Below, in pieces: positions 27,363 through 36,202 of a DNA stretch of 64,000 nt (position 1 is its first letter; every line of letters begins with the position of its first letter). The translations under genes were made by a program, and so were the position numbers. Below the pieces are notes generated by a model. That model was given only the letters and a program-made list of their open reading frames with translations, did not search any database and had not been told where the DNA came from. The DNA is from Enterococcus faecalis_A. Lineage in GTDB: Bacteria; Bacillota; Bacilli; Lactobacillales; Enterococcaceae. The stretch spans positions 124,001-188,000 of the forward strand of contig JBPDWA010000004.1 of the NCBI GenBank assembly GCA_051295955.1, written 5' to 3'.

Positions 27363-27791
27363 ATGTTAAGAATTTATGTAGATGCTGCTACCAAAGGAAA
27401 TCCGGGTCCTTCAGGAGGCGGAATCCTTTACATAGCGTCTGATGATCATAAACATCTTCACCTGGATTTAGGCATTGTTTCCAATCATGAAGCAGAATTT
27501 AAAGTACTTCTAGTAGCAATAAAGCTGGTTTTAAATAACCAACAGCACCAGCATACAGTCATTTTACACTCCGATAGCAAAGTTGTAAGTCAAACAATTG
27601 CCAAAAATTATACTGGCAATCCAGTATTCCAACCATATTTAGAAGAATTCCAGCGCTTAGAGCAGCATTTTACTTTGTTACTGGTTAAATGGGTACCCGA
27701 AAAACAAAATAAAGGTGCGGATCAATTGGCACGCCAAGCCTTAAAAAAATATTATCCTATTGACAAGTCAAAAAAGAAAAAAACACCTTAA
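27363..27791 (+). CDS. ebsB: EbsB, RNase H-like protein
   Basis: 142 residues with an RNase HI fold: YVDAATKGNPGPSGGG carries the first catalytic Asp and the glycine turn, NHEAEFKVL the catalytic Glu, LHSDSKVV the second Asp, and the late GADQLARQAL the final Asp. The active-site acidic residues all appear present, so it may be a working RNase HI rather than the cell-wall enzyme its old name suggests. Transcribed divergently from ebsA; an AT-rich TATAAT at 27312-27317 may serve as its -10. Confidence 0.82.
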   Translation: MLRIYVDAATKGNPGPSGGGILYIASDDHKHLHLDLGIVSNHEAEFKVLLVAIKLVLNNQQHQHTVILHSDSKVVSQTIAKNYTGNPVFQPYLEEFQRLEQHFTLLLVKWVPEKQNKGADQLARQALKKYYPIDKSKKKKTP

Positions 27792-27821
27792 CATACTATT
27801 CCAAGGGCAAATACTTCCATC

Positions 27822-27854
27822 AAGGACTACCTTTTTTTATGAAAGGTAGTCCTT
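27822..27854 (+). terminator. Hairpin after ebsB
   Basis: AAGGACTACCTTT and AAAGGTAGTCCTT form a strong stem 30 bp after ebsB. No clear T-run follows on either side, so the terminator call is tentative. Confidence 0.4.
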
Positions 27855-27985
27855 AATGTGTCAAGCAGCATTGATAGCTTAACTAAAGAACGAAACATGG
27901 TATTTAAGGAAAGTTGATTCTAGAAGTCTACTATAGGTTAAAACTGCATAAATCGATAGTTGTTAAAATCATGACATTCAATTGA

Positions 27986-28480
27986 TTAAGCTTTTGCTGT
28001 TAATGTAGCCAGATGTCCTTTGGTCAAGAAAAGAATGGCCTCAGGATCAATCTCAATTTGCATTCCTCGTTTTCCGGCTGAGACAATGATCGTCGAAAAA
28101 GCCTTGGCTTCTTCCGCTAAATAAGTAGGCAAAAGTTTTTTCATGCCGACAGGTGAGCAGCCGCCTCGAATATAACCAGTCGTTGCTTCAAGATCTTTAA
28201 GGGGCAACATTTCCACTTTTTTATTCCCGCTTGCTTTGGCTACTTTTTTCAAATCCAATTCCTTATTCCCTGGGATAACCGCTACTAAAGGTCCGGTTTT
28301 ATTCCCCACAATGACAAGAGTTTTAAAAATTTTATCGGCAGGAATCCCAAGACTTGCGGCAACAGCTTCCGCTCCCAAGTGATCTTCACTCCACGCAAAC
28401 TCATACTCCTGATATGGTAGTTTTTGCTGTTCAATGATGCGAATTGCATTGGTTTTATGACTTGTTTTTTTCTTTGCCAT
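27986..28480 (-). CDS. ebsC: EbsC, YbaK/ProX-type aminoacyl-tRNA deacylase
   Basis: Trans-editing enzyme that hydrolyses mischarged Cys- or Ala-tRNAPro. 164 residues from ATG 28480, which has an AGG site 8 nt upstream; upstream GTG/ATG codons are worse placed. Family motifs: FKTLVIVGN with the conserved Lys, AVIPGNKELDLKKVAKASG, and GYIRGGCSPVGMKK. Third member of the ebs cluster. Confidence 0.9.
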   Translation of the reverse strand: MAKKKTSHKTNAIRIIEQQKLPYQEYEFAWSEDHLGAEAVAASLGIPADKIFKTLVIVGNKTGPLVAVIPGNKELDLKKVAKASGNKKVEMLPLKDLEATTGYIRGGCSPVGMKKLLPTYLAEEAKAFSTIIVSAGKRGMQIEIDPEAILFLTKGHLATLTAKA

Positions 28481-28553
28481 TTCCATCACCTCGCTACTAG
28501 TGTATCAAATATTAATTGAGATGCAACGTTGTTTACTTATAAACAGCTGAATA

Positions 28554-28602
28554 GAAAACATCCAGCAGCCAAAAGTCATCATTTTCGCTGCTGGACGTTG
28601 TT
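28554..28602 (-). terminator. Terminator of the aroD operon
   Basis: On the minus strand AACGTCCAGCAGC and GCTGCTGGATGTT pair, followed by TTCTATT. It is 40 bp after the aroD stop. Confidence 0.75.
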
Positions 28603-28641
28603 TAGTTTATTGATTTTCGCTAGCCACTTATTGCGCTGTCT

Positions 28642-29406
28642 TTATTGTTCAGTAACTGAAAAAAGTGCTAAGGTTTTTCTAAGTGACGCTACTGGAACTT
28701 GTCCTGGTGCAGAAGCCTGTTTAGCTGCTCCAAAGGTCATGGCTGAGCCAAAGACTTCGCCACTTAAACGGCTAATCATCCCTAGCTGTCCCATAGACAT
28801 CGTCACCAAGGGACGATCGGCATACCGAGTGTGCATTTCATCAGTTGCTGCCAATAACGTTACTACGTCTGTAGCATTTTGAGGCATGACGGCAATTTTA
28901 CAAATATCCGCATGTTTTTCTTGCATTTTTCTAAGGCGGGCAACGATTTCTGCTTGGGATGGCGTTTGATCAAAATCATGATTACACATCACAATGCGAA
29001 TGCCCTTTGCATGAGCAGCATCAATAATTTCTGCTACTGCCGTCTCAGGCATAAACAATTCTACATCCAGCAAATCCAAGGCACCTTTTTCGATCATTTC
29101 CTTATACAAATGGAAATACTGATCATTTGTAAAAGGATATTTTCCTCCTTCTTGCTTCGTTCTAAAGGTAAATAGAAGCGGCTTGTCATCCAAAATTTCA
29201 CGAATTTTTTGTGAAAGTTCAATCACTTGTTCTGTATCAGCGACTGCTTCAAAAAAGTCCACTCGCCATTCCACTAAATCGCAATCAACCGATACTAAAT
29301 AATTGGCTGCTTCAATGATAGCCGCTTGTGTTTGACCGACTAACGGTACAATTATTTTAGGGCGGCCACTACCGATAATAATGCCTTTAACTTCAACTGT
29401 TTTCAT
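28642..29406 (-). CDS. aroD: Type I 3-dehydroquinate dehydratase
   Basis: Dehydrates 3-dehydroquinate to 3-dehydroshikimate through a Schiff base. 254 residues, TIM barrel. VEWRVDFFE carries substrate-binding residues, CNHDFDQTPSQ the catalytic His, ADICKIAVMP the Schiff-base Lys, and SMGQLGMISRLSGEVFGS the C-terminal Arg and glycine loop. It sits behind an MFS transporter, aroE and a flavoenzyme, which suggests a catabolic hydroaromatic role rather than the main shikimate pathway. Confidence 0.95.
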   Translation of the reverse strand: MKTVEVKGIIIGSGRPKIIVPLVGQTQAAIIEAANYLVSVDCDLVEWRVDFFEAVADTEQVIELSQKIREILDDKPLLFTFRTKQEGGKYPFTNDQYFHLYKEMIEKGALDLLDVELFMPETAVAEIIDAAHAKGIRIVMCNHDFDQTPSQAEIVARLRKMQEKHADICKIAVMPQNATDVVTLLAATDEMHTRYADRPLVTMSMGQLGMISRLSGEVFGSAMTFGAAKQASAPGQVPVASLRKTLALFSVTEQ

Positions 29407-29418
29407 CTTACTCTCTCC

Positions 29419-30618
29419 TTAGTTTGACAGATCAACGGTTTGACGATAACGAATAAAGATAATGATCGCTAAGACAAAGCCGATGCCGGCAATAATCGTA
29501 TCAAATAACATGATTCCATGAGGATTACTACTAGCGATTTTACCAGAAACTACTGGAATAACAAAGGAAGCAATACTACCGAATGTATAGAAAATTCCGG
29601 TAATCGTTCCTTTACCAGCAGGGAACATTTCGCCCATCACCGTCAAACCGAGTTGCATGACCCCTCCGGCAGCAAAGAAGCCGACCAATACAGAACCAAT
29701 CGTTAAAACCGTTGGAGTTGGTGCCAACCACATGGCTGCAATTGCTACAAAAGAAGCAAAGGTATAAGGCAAAACTAAATTGACTGGTCGGATTTTGGCT
29801 GCCATAACGGCGGTAACACCCACACAAACTAATGAGCCAGTTGAATAATACGAAACCAATAGCTTCGCATTATTTTCAGACATAGCCGCAACCTCCTGAC
29901 CATATAAAGCAATATATTGACTGATTAAATAAAATGTCGCTTGCGAGATAAAGCCATAAATAACAAAGGCCACACCTTCTACGTACATTTTTGGTTGACT
30001 TTTAAATTTAGTCACAGGAGCACTATCTGCTTGCTCAGACTGAACCGCTGCCTTCTGATCAGTATCAGGAAAAGGCAGTTTCAACAGGAAAAGTCCGTTG
30101 AGCCCTAGGATAACTAAACATACAATAAAAGACCAGCCAAACCATAAGCCGCTGCTGCCTAAAAAAGCAATGATAAACGGCAAAATAAATTGTCCGATCT
30201 GTACTGCAGCCTTAATTAGAACATTGGCGGTACCGGCTGTTTTAGGAAACGACTCCATCAATGCCGGATATGTTCCGGAATCCAAACATGAATTGGCAAT
30301 TCCAGCAATCACGCCAAAAACCATCGCCAAAGCTACGCTAGGACTAAATAAAATACCAATGAAAAAGAGTGCATACACCAGCATGCCTAGATAGACAAAG
30401 GGTTTACGACCAAACACATCCGATAAACGTCCGCTAATTAAGATTGCAACTAAGCGACCAATACCTAACATGGCCACCACTCCGGATACTCCTTCCACAT
30501 TCGTCTGCCATTGAGAAGCTAGGGCATCTTTGTTTTGCATGATGATCAAAACACCCATTCCGTGGACTATATAATTAATGTACAAGCCGATAGCTGTAGG
30601 TAGATATCTGTTTTTCAT
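29419..30618 (-). CDS. MFS transporter of the hydroaromatic cluster
   Basis: About 399 residues with 12 membrane helices. The MFS loop 2-3 signature GRLSDVFGRKPFVYLG is clear. ATG 30618 has GGAG 6 nt upstream and is preferred to the ATG four codons earlier. Lies between aroE and aroD, spaced 12-16 bp from each, so a shikimate, quinate or dehydroshikimate transporter is the natural guess. Substrate is inferred. Confidence 0.85.
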   Translation of the reverse strand: MKNRYLPTAIGLYINYIVHGMGVLIIMQNKDALASQWQTNVEGVSGVVAMLGIGRLVAILISGRLSDVFGRKPFVYLGMLVYALFFIGILFSPSVALAMVFGVIAGIANSCLDSGTYPALMESFPKTAGTANVLIKAAVQIGQFILPFIIAFLGSSGLWFGWSFIVCLVILGLNGLFLLKLPFPDTDQKAAVQSEQADSAPVTKFKSQPKMYVEGVAFVIYGFISQATFYLISQYIALYGQEVAAMSENNAKLLVSYYSTGSLVCVGVTAVMAAKIRPVNLVLPYTFASFVAIAAMWLAPTPTVLTIGSVLVGFFAAGGVMQLGLTVMGEMFPAGKGTITGIFYTFGSIASFVIPVVSGKIASSNPHGIMLFDTIIAGIGFVLAIIIFIRYRQTVDLSN

Positions 30619-30634
30619 ATTCTGCTCCATTCCC

Positions 30635-31516
30635 TTAATTCTTAAATAATAAGTCTTTAATATAGTCCACCGGCATCTCTTTTCCGGTAAAGTGTTTGAA
30701 TGCTGCTGCTCCTTGATAAAGCATCATCCCTAACCCATTGATTGTTTTATTAGCTCCATGTTTACGGGCAAACTTAAGCAGCTTCGTTTCTTTAGGGATA
30801 TAGACTACATCAAAGACTACTAAATCAGGCCGAATTACTTGCGGATCCGTTATTAAACTTTGATCTTCTAACGGTTTCATACCCACTCCAGTGGCATCAA
30901 TATAAATCAAACTTTCAGCAATAGACTGTTTGAACGCCTCCTGATCAGAAAGAGAAGAAAGCGTCACCTTGCAATCCGTTTTTTCATTAATCATCGGAAT
31001 CTTTTCTTTAGCCAGAGCCATAGCTGTATCGTCTATGTTAAAAATACGAATTTCTTTTGCGCCATCTAAAGCAGCTTGTACGGCAATTGCGATACCAGCA
31101 CCGCCAATACCAGCTTGTGTAATAATTTGATCTTTTACTTCAACCCCTTCACTTCTCAATGCCTCCATAGCACCGATGCCATCCGTGTTATAGCCGACTA
31201 AATGGCCCTTGCCTTCTTTATTGGTCACTGTATTGACAGCACCAATTAAAGCTGCTGCTGGCGAAAGCTCATCTAACAAAGGTAAAATCTTCTGTTTGTT
31301 GGGCATAGATACATTTGAGCCGCGAATCCCTAAAGCTCGAATGCCTTGAACCGCTTGTTCCAATTGCTCATTTCCTACTTCAAAAGCTAAGTACGCATAA
31401 TCCAAACCCAGCTTGGCAAAAGCTTCATTGTGCATCGTTGGCGATAAGCTGTGTCTGATTGGTGTTGCAATTAAGCTGATTAATAATGTGTGTCCATCAA
31501 TTCGTTCTGTCATCAT
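30635..31516 (-). CDS. aroE: Shikimate/quinate 5-dehydrogenase
   Basis: NAD(P)-dependent interconversion of shikimate and 3-dehydroshikimate (or quinate and dehydroquinate). 293 residues: SLSPTMHNEAF binds shikimate, VSMPNKQ carries the catalytic Lys, GAVNTV and YNTDGIGA carry the conserved Asp, and QAGIGGAGIAIAVQAALDGA is a variant of the nucleotide loop. FNIDD at the end of the second Rossmann strand favours NAD over NADP. This paralogue belongs to the catabolic set. Confidence 0.93.
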   Translation of the reverse strand: MMTERIDGHTLLISLIATPIRHSLSPTMHNEAFAKLGLDYAYLAFEVGNEQLEQAVQGIRALGIRGSNVSMPNKQKILPLLDELSPAAALIGAVNTVTNKEGKGHLVGYNTDGIGAMEALRSEGVEVKDQIITQAGIGGAGIAIAVQAALDGAKEIRIFNIDDTAMALAKEKIPMINEKTDCKVTLSSLSDQEAFKQSIAESLIYIDATGVGMKPLEDQSLITDPQVIRPDLVVFDVVYIPKETKLLKFARKHGANKTINGLGMMLYQGAAAFKHFTGKEMPVDYIKDLLFKN

Positions 31517-31536
31517 TTTCTCCTCATTTCTTTTTG

Positions 31537-33585
31537 TTAATTTTTTTGAAGTTGTTTCGCTTTTGCTAATAATTCTTTTTTTGTGCGATTTTTTTCTAAA
31601 ACTTCAATGGTTTTTAACACATCTCTCGCTTCTCTAGTTCCTTCCATAATACGGCGAGCGACTTTACTGTCGCCAATATTTAATAAAATCGCCTCATGTT
31701 GATGAGCATAGTGCTCTAATTCTTTGAGTAAAGGCGCTTTGGCTCTCATCCCCAAACAAACAAAACCTAAATCAAAAGGCAATTCTTCCTGTTTGCCATC
31801 TTTTTCAACCACGAAACTTTGCTTTTTTACTTCTAGCAGTGTGGTATTGACATGAACAGCTACATCGTATTTTTTTACAATTTCCATCATAGCTAACTTG
31901 GTGATTAAATCTAAATCCTTACCGATTTCTCCTTGCATTTCGACAATAGTAACTTTTTTAGCGCCTCGTTCTGCATAGTACTCCACCACATCCAAACCTA
32001 CTGCACCGCCGCCAATTACAACAATTTCTTGGCCGTCAAATTCCTGAAAATGCTCCATATCGCCCAAAAGATCAGCAATCGAAAAGACACTACGATCAAA
32101 AGCTGCCAGTTGCTCTTGTAGCCCTTTAATAGGTGGTAAGAGCGGTTGAGCTCCGGTTGCATTGACAATGATATCTGGTTGTAAAGCAGCAATATTTTCC
32201 ATAGTCGCTGGCCGATTTAAGTGAATTGTTAAATGATCCAGCTCTTGACAGCGATTGATTTGATAAGTGATGAAGTCATCAATTCGCCGTTTGTCAGGAA
32301 AACGCGCAATTTCATGACCGAGCCCTCCCAAGTAGCTTTTTTGTTCAAATAATTCTACCTGAACACCAACTTCAGCTGCACTTGCTGCTGCTTCCAGTCC
32401 TGTCGTTCCTCCGCCGATTACAACCATTTTCATCGGATGAGTGACTGGCTGGAATTTATAAGCATCTTCATAGTACAAATCAGGATTTACCGTGCAACGC
32501 ATAGGACGGGCTTTGGCAATCCGATGATCGGCGCAGCCAATATTGCATGAAATACATTTTCGTAATAAGGCTTCTTGGCCAGTGGCTACTTTGTTTACCC
32601 AATTCGGTTCAGCAATTAAGCCCCGACCCATCGCTAGTAAATCCGCATCTCCTTGCTCTAAAATTTCTGCCGCCCGTTTTGGACTGCGAATGTTTCCGGA
32701 AGTGACAATTACCTTGTCAGGGAAGCGTTCCTTCACCGCCTTAGCCATATAAGAGCGCCAGCCATCCGGCAAATTCATTTTGTCGATTTGATATTGTAAG
32801 TTGTCGTTAAGCGCTGCGGACACATTTAAGATATCCACTTCTTCGGCAAAATAGGCAACAATTGCCAAAGTATCTGACAAGGTATTGCCACCTTCTAACA
32901 ATTCATCGGCACTAACGCGGATCGAAAGGGGAAAGAATGGTCCTACAGCTTTACGCACAGCCGCTACTACCAGTTTGGCAAAGCGAGCACGATTTTCTGC
33001 GCTGCCCCCAAAGTCATCCGTTCGCCGGTTATAAAGCGGCGATAAAAACTGACTTAACAAATAAGAATGGCCGGCGTGAATTTCCACGCAATCAAAACCG
33101 GCTCGTTGGGCTCTAAGCGCTCCTTGGGCATACTTTTCGACAATCTGATAAATTTCTGTTTCAGTAAGTGGACGCGGTTGTGGATTGCCTTTTTTAGAAG
33201 GAATTGTAGACGCACTTACCGGCTGCACCCCATTCAAACGTAAGCCATAAGCCGATGCACCAGCGTGGTTAATTTGAACAGACGTACAAGCTCCATAAGC
33301 GTGCATCTTTTCATTGAAATTCCACAATTCGGAAATATACTGATCATTATCCATCCGCAGTTGGCGTGCACCGTTGGTTCCCAAAGGATAGTCGATACAA
33401 ACATTTTCCAAAGTGATCAGGCCTGTACCACCCTTAGCACGTTGCTCATAATAAGCGAGCTGCTCGTTACTAAACGTTCCATCCATTGTCGCAAAATTAG
33501 TTCCCATCGGCGGCATTACTACTCTATTTTTTAAGGACATTCGTTTAATGGTGATTGGTTCAAAAATCGCTTGATAATTTTTCAT
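31537..33585 (-). CDS. Old-yellow-enzyme-like NADH:flavin/FeS enoate reductase (FadH type)
   Basis: 682 residues. An FMN-binding TIM barrel (about 1-330; PPMGTNFATMDG, EIHAGHSYLLSQFLSP) is followed by a 4Fe-4S motif CISCNIGC with a further Cys in RCTVNP, a FAD Rossmann domain (VVIGGGTTGLEAAA, about 378) and an NADH domain (VVIGGGAVGLDVVEYY, about 523). This is the 2,4-dienoyl-CoA reductase/enoate reductase architecture. First gene of the aroE-MFS-aroD operon, so it probably reduces a cyclic enoate such as a dehydroshikimate-derived acid, using it as an electron sink. The substrate is inferred. Confidence 0.87.
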   Translation of the reverse strand: MKNYQAIFEPITIKRMSLKNRVVMPPMGTNFATMDGTFSNEQLAYYEQRAKGGTGLITLENVCIDYPLGTNGARQLRMDNDQYISELWNFNEKMHAYGACTSVQINHAGASAYGLRLNGVQPVSASTIPSKKGNPQPRPLTETEIYQIVEKYAQGALRAQRAGFDCVEIHAGHSYLLSQFLSPLYNRRTDDFGGSAENRARFAKLVVAAVRKAVGPFFPLSIRVSADELLEGGNTLSDTLAIVAYFAEEVDILNVSAALNDNLQYQIDKMNLPDGWRSYMAKAVKERFPDKVIVTSGNIRSPKRAAEILEQGDADLLAMGRGLIAEPNWVNKVATGQEALLRKCISCNIGCADHRIAKARPMRCTVNPDLYYEDAYKFQPVTHPMKMVVIGGGTTGLEAAASAAEVGVQVELFEQKSYLGGLGHEIARFPDKRRIDDFITYQINRCQELDHLTIHLNRPATMENIAALQPDIIVNATGAQPLLPPIKGLQEQLAAFDRSVFSIADLLGDMEHFQEFDGQEIVVIGGGAVGLDVVEYYAERGAKKVTIVEMQGEIGKDLDLITKLAMMEIVKKYDVAVHVNTTLLEVKKQSFVVEKDGKQEELPFDLGFVCLGMRAKAPLLKELEHYAHQHEAILLNIGDSKVARRIMEGTREARDVLKTIEVLEKNRTKKELLAKAKQLQKN

Positions 33586-33672
33586 CAGAACCTCCTAGTC
33601 TATTGTTATTATTTTCACAATCATTATCAAAAAATATTGTAAAAGAAATAACTCATAAATTCCAATGAATAA

Positions 33673-33690
33673 TTATCGTAAAACCGATAA
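33673..33690. promoter_or_regulatory. Candidate LysR operator
   Basis: TTATCG-TAAAAC-CGATAA is an 18-bp perfect-arm palindrome in the intergenic region between the divergent enoate reductase and LysR genes. Its position, 90-110 bp from both starts, is typical of a LysR-type recognition site. Confidence 0.55.
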
Positions 33691-33783
33691 ATAATTTTTA
33701 TCATTATAAATTTGTTCAGGAACTAGTGCAATCTGCTATTTTTCCTGTTAAACTAGTAAAAAAACTGTTGAGGAGCTTTTTTC

Positions 33784-34674
33784 ATGAATTTAAGACAACT
33801 AGAATTTTTTAAAATGCTCGCGGATACCCAGCATATGACCCATGCTGCTAAATTGTTAAATACTACACAACCTAATCTTAGCCATTCAATGAATGAACTG
33901 GAAAAAGAATTAGAAGCAAATTTATTTGAAAAACGAGGTCGCAATATTCAGCTAACAAAATACGGACGTTTTTTCTACACATACGTCAGCAATGCCCTAG
34001 AAGAGTTAGCTAGAGGAGAACGAGCCTTGAAGGAACTAGTTAGCCCGGAAAAAGGCTTGATTGATTTTGGCTTTATTTATACTGCGGGTTCCTTCTTGGC
34101 ACCCTCTTTAGTGCAAGGTTTTAGCAATCAAGCGAAAAACCAGCAAATTCGCTTTAATTTTTATCAAGGGAATTCAACTGAGATGACCGAGCTTTTATTA
34201 AACGAAGCAATTGATCTGGCAATTACGTCCAAACTCAATGATCATAGTCAGTTGCATTATGAGCGTTTAGCTCAGCAAGAAATGGTTTTAGTGGTTCCCG
34301 AAAATCATGAACTAGCCTGTTACAACCAGCTTTCTTTAAAAGAGATTAGCTCTTATCCTCTTGTCTTCTTTAATCAAAGCAGCGGCTTGCGTCCGCACCT
34401 TGATCAACTTATGGCTCAAGCCAACATCTGCCCCAATATTGTTTGTGAGGTCGAAGAAGATCATACCATGTTAGGCTTTGTGTCCCATAACTTTGGGATT
34501 GCCTTAATGCCAAAGTTACCATCTATTAGCGCTTATCCAGTCAAAGTGATCGCTTTAAGCGATTTACAAGTTCCTCGCTATATTTATTTAGCTACAAAAA
34601 AAGACCACTTTCTAGCGCCAGCGGTCTTGCACTTTAAACAATATATACTCTCGGTAACAGAAACGCTCGTTTAA
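33784..34674 (+). CDS. LysR-family regulator of the hydroaromatic cluster
   Basis: 296 residues: winged helix-turn-helix at 1-60 (MNLRQLEFFKMLADTQHMTH, then AAKLLNTTQPNLSHSMNELE) and an effector domain. Divergently transcribed from the enoate reductase-aroE-MFS-aroD operon, the classical LysR layout. Listeria QuiR and Lactobacillus TsuR, which respond to shikimate or related acids, sit in similar clusters; the same effector class is likely here. ATG follows GAGGAG. Confidence 0.88.
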   Translation: MNLRQLEFFKMLADTQHMTHAAKLLNTTQPNLSHSMNELEKELEANLFEKRGRNIQLTKYGRFFYTYVSNALEELARGERALKELVSPEKGLIDFGFIYTAGSFLAPSLVQGFSNQAKNQQIRFNFYQGNSTEMTELLLNEAIDLAITSKLNDHSQLHYERLAQQEMVLVVPENHELACYNQLSLKEISSYPLVFFNQSSGLRPHLDQLMAQANICPNIVCEVEEDHTMLGFVSHNFGIALMPKLPSISAYPVKVIALSDLQVPRYIYLATKKDHFLAPAVLHFKQYILSVTETLV

Positions 34675-34684
34675 GAGCGTTTTG
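34661..34684 (+). terminator. Terminator overlapping the end of the LysR gene
   Basis: AAACGCTC and GAGCGTTT pair around TTTAA, followed by TGC. The stem covers the stop codon. The T-run is short. Confidence 0.5.
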
Positions 34685-34782
34685 CTACAATCAAGCCAAA
34701 AGCTTGGTTTCTGAAGCCGCTTAGCTACCGACAGTAAGGAAGCTCGTTATATAGACTTGAGAGAACTACATATCTAATTCCT

Positions 34783-35955
34783 TCATTTATTGATCTGAAT
34801 AAATAAAACTTTTAGGTAATTGCCTTCCGGGAAAAGCGGACTCACTTGAAAATCAGCAGGCAGCTGATAAGTATCTGTTATAGTAAAAGATACTTGCGCT
34901 TCTCGCAAAGCCTCCTTCACCATCCTCGTATATTTCACCATAGAAAGGTTGGCGGCGTTGGTAGAAGCAATCAATGTTCCCTGATCGGCCAAAAGCGCAG
35001 CGGCATCCTTCACTAATTCACCATAATGCTGTGCCACTGAAAATACTCGTTTCTTGTTACGAGCAAAGCTTGGTGGATCCAAAATAATCACATCATAGGA
35101 TAACTCTTTCCGCAGAGCATACTTAAAATAGTCAAATACATCCATGACGACGATCTTGTTTTGATCAAGTGGTAGTTGGTTAACTGAAAATTGCTCTTGA
35201 GTTTTGACTAAACTACGTTTAGCTAAATCAACGCTGGTGGTCGCACTAGCGCCTCCCATAGCAGCAGCTACTGAAAAAGCACCCGTGTAACTGAACATAT
35301 TCAGCACCTTTTTCCCCGCCGCTAAGCCATCCGCTAGCTTTCCGCGGACTTCTTTTTGATCCAAAAAAATTCCCGTCATCAACCCTTCATTTAAATATGT
35401 TGCATAGGTTACACTGTTTTCTTGTACTAACAAAGGTTCCGGTGCTTGTTGCCCATATAAGTGCTGCGATTCCGGCAATGAGGAGCTAGCAAAGCGAATT
35501 TTTTCATAGGCACCCAAAATTTCTGGATAAACTTGCTGAAAAGCTGCAACAATTTCACCTTGATGAGCATATAGTGTTGCATTATACCATGAAAAAACAG
35601 CATAATCTTGGTAACGGTCAATCACCACGCCGCCGATTCCGTCCCCTTCACCATTAAACAAACGATAAGCCGTTGTTCCTGCTTCTAGTTGATAACAGCT
35701 CCGTTGTTCCTTACTTTTGCTAAAGACTTGTAACAAAAAAGCTGAATCAATTGTTTCCTGCCATGTTAAAACCCAACCAATCCCTTTATTTTGTGTGCCC
35801 AAATAACCTTTAGCTAAAGCTTGCCCTTTATGATCAACAAACGTAACCCAGGATGTTGGAAGCTCTTTTGGTACTTGTTGCAAGTCCTCTCGCTGAATTA
35901 AAGGATAACCACGTCTTATTTTTTTTGCTGCTTTGTTTGTTACTGTTATTTTCAT
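34783..35955 (-). CDS. PUA-domain class I rRNA methyltransferase (RlmI-like)
   Basis: SAM-dependent 23S rRNA cytosine-5 methyltransferase family. N-terminal PUA domain (about 1-80, ITVTNKAAKKIRRGYPLI), then a Rossmann methyltransferase with VLNMFSYTGAFSVAAAMGGA (SAM loop), TSVDLA, and YDVIILDPPSFARNKKRVF (catalytic block). ATG 35955 is preferred: AGGTGGG lies 6 nt upstream, while the upstream GTG three codons earlier is part of that site. Confidence 0.88.
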   Translation of the reverse strand: MKITVTNKAAKKIRRGYPLIQREDLQQVPKELPTSWVTFVDHKGQALAKGYLGTQNKGIGWVLTWQETIDSAFLLQVFSKSKEQRSCYQLEAGTTAYRLFNGEGDGIGGVVIDRYQDYAVFSWYNATLYAHQGEIVAAFQQVYPEILGAYEKIRFASSSLPESQHLYGQQAPEPLLVQENSVTYATYLNEGLMTGIFLDQKEVRGKLADGLAAGKKVLNMFSYTGAFSVAAAMGGASATTSVDLAKRSLVKTQEQFSVNQLPLDQNKIVVMDVFDYFKYALRKELSYDVIILDPPSFARNKKRVFSVAQHYGELVKDAAALLADQGTLIASTNAANLSMVKYTRMVKEALREAQVSFTITDTYQLPADFQVSPLFPEGNYLKVLFIQINK

Positions 35956-35994
35956 TGGTCCCACCTACTTTACAAAAGTCTTCATTAGTATAAC

Positions 35995-36054
35995 AAAAAA
36001 ACCCCGACCTGTCTTTAGAAGAATGCCCGCTCCCTTTCCTAAAAAGCGGTCGGG
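35995..36054 (-). terminator. Terminator-like hairpin upstream of the rlmI-like gene
   Basis: On the minus strand CCCGACC (36048-36054) and GGTCGGG (36003-36009) close a long loop with a nested GCCCG/CGGGC alternative, followed by GTTTTTTTG. Just after it, AAGACA-17 bp-TATACT could be the promoter of the methyltransferase gene, with its -35 inside the hairpin. Confidence 0.45.
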
Positions 36055-36102
36055 CAAAAAGTAAGTTTTTCTTAACTTTCTTTGAGGGTTTCGGGGATTC
36101 GA

Positions 36103-36131
36103 TTGACAGAAAATCGCGGAAAGAGTAGAAT
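36103..36131 (+). promoter_or_regulatory. Promoter of ltaS
   Basis: TTGACA (36103-36108) and TAGAAT (36126-36131), spacer 17 bp, about 70 bp before the ltaS start. A near-consensus sigma-A promoter. Confidence 0.85.
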
Positions 36132-36202
36132 GAAAGCAATATTGTGAAAAGAATTAGTTAATTTTTATCTTATAAAGAATATGAACAGAGAGGACGTTTA
36201 CC

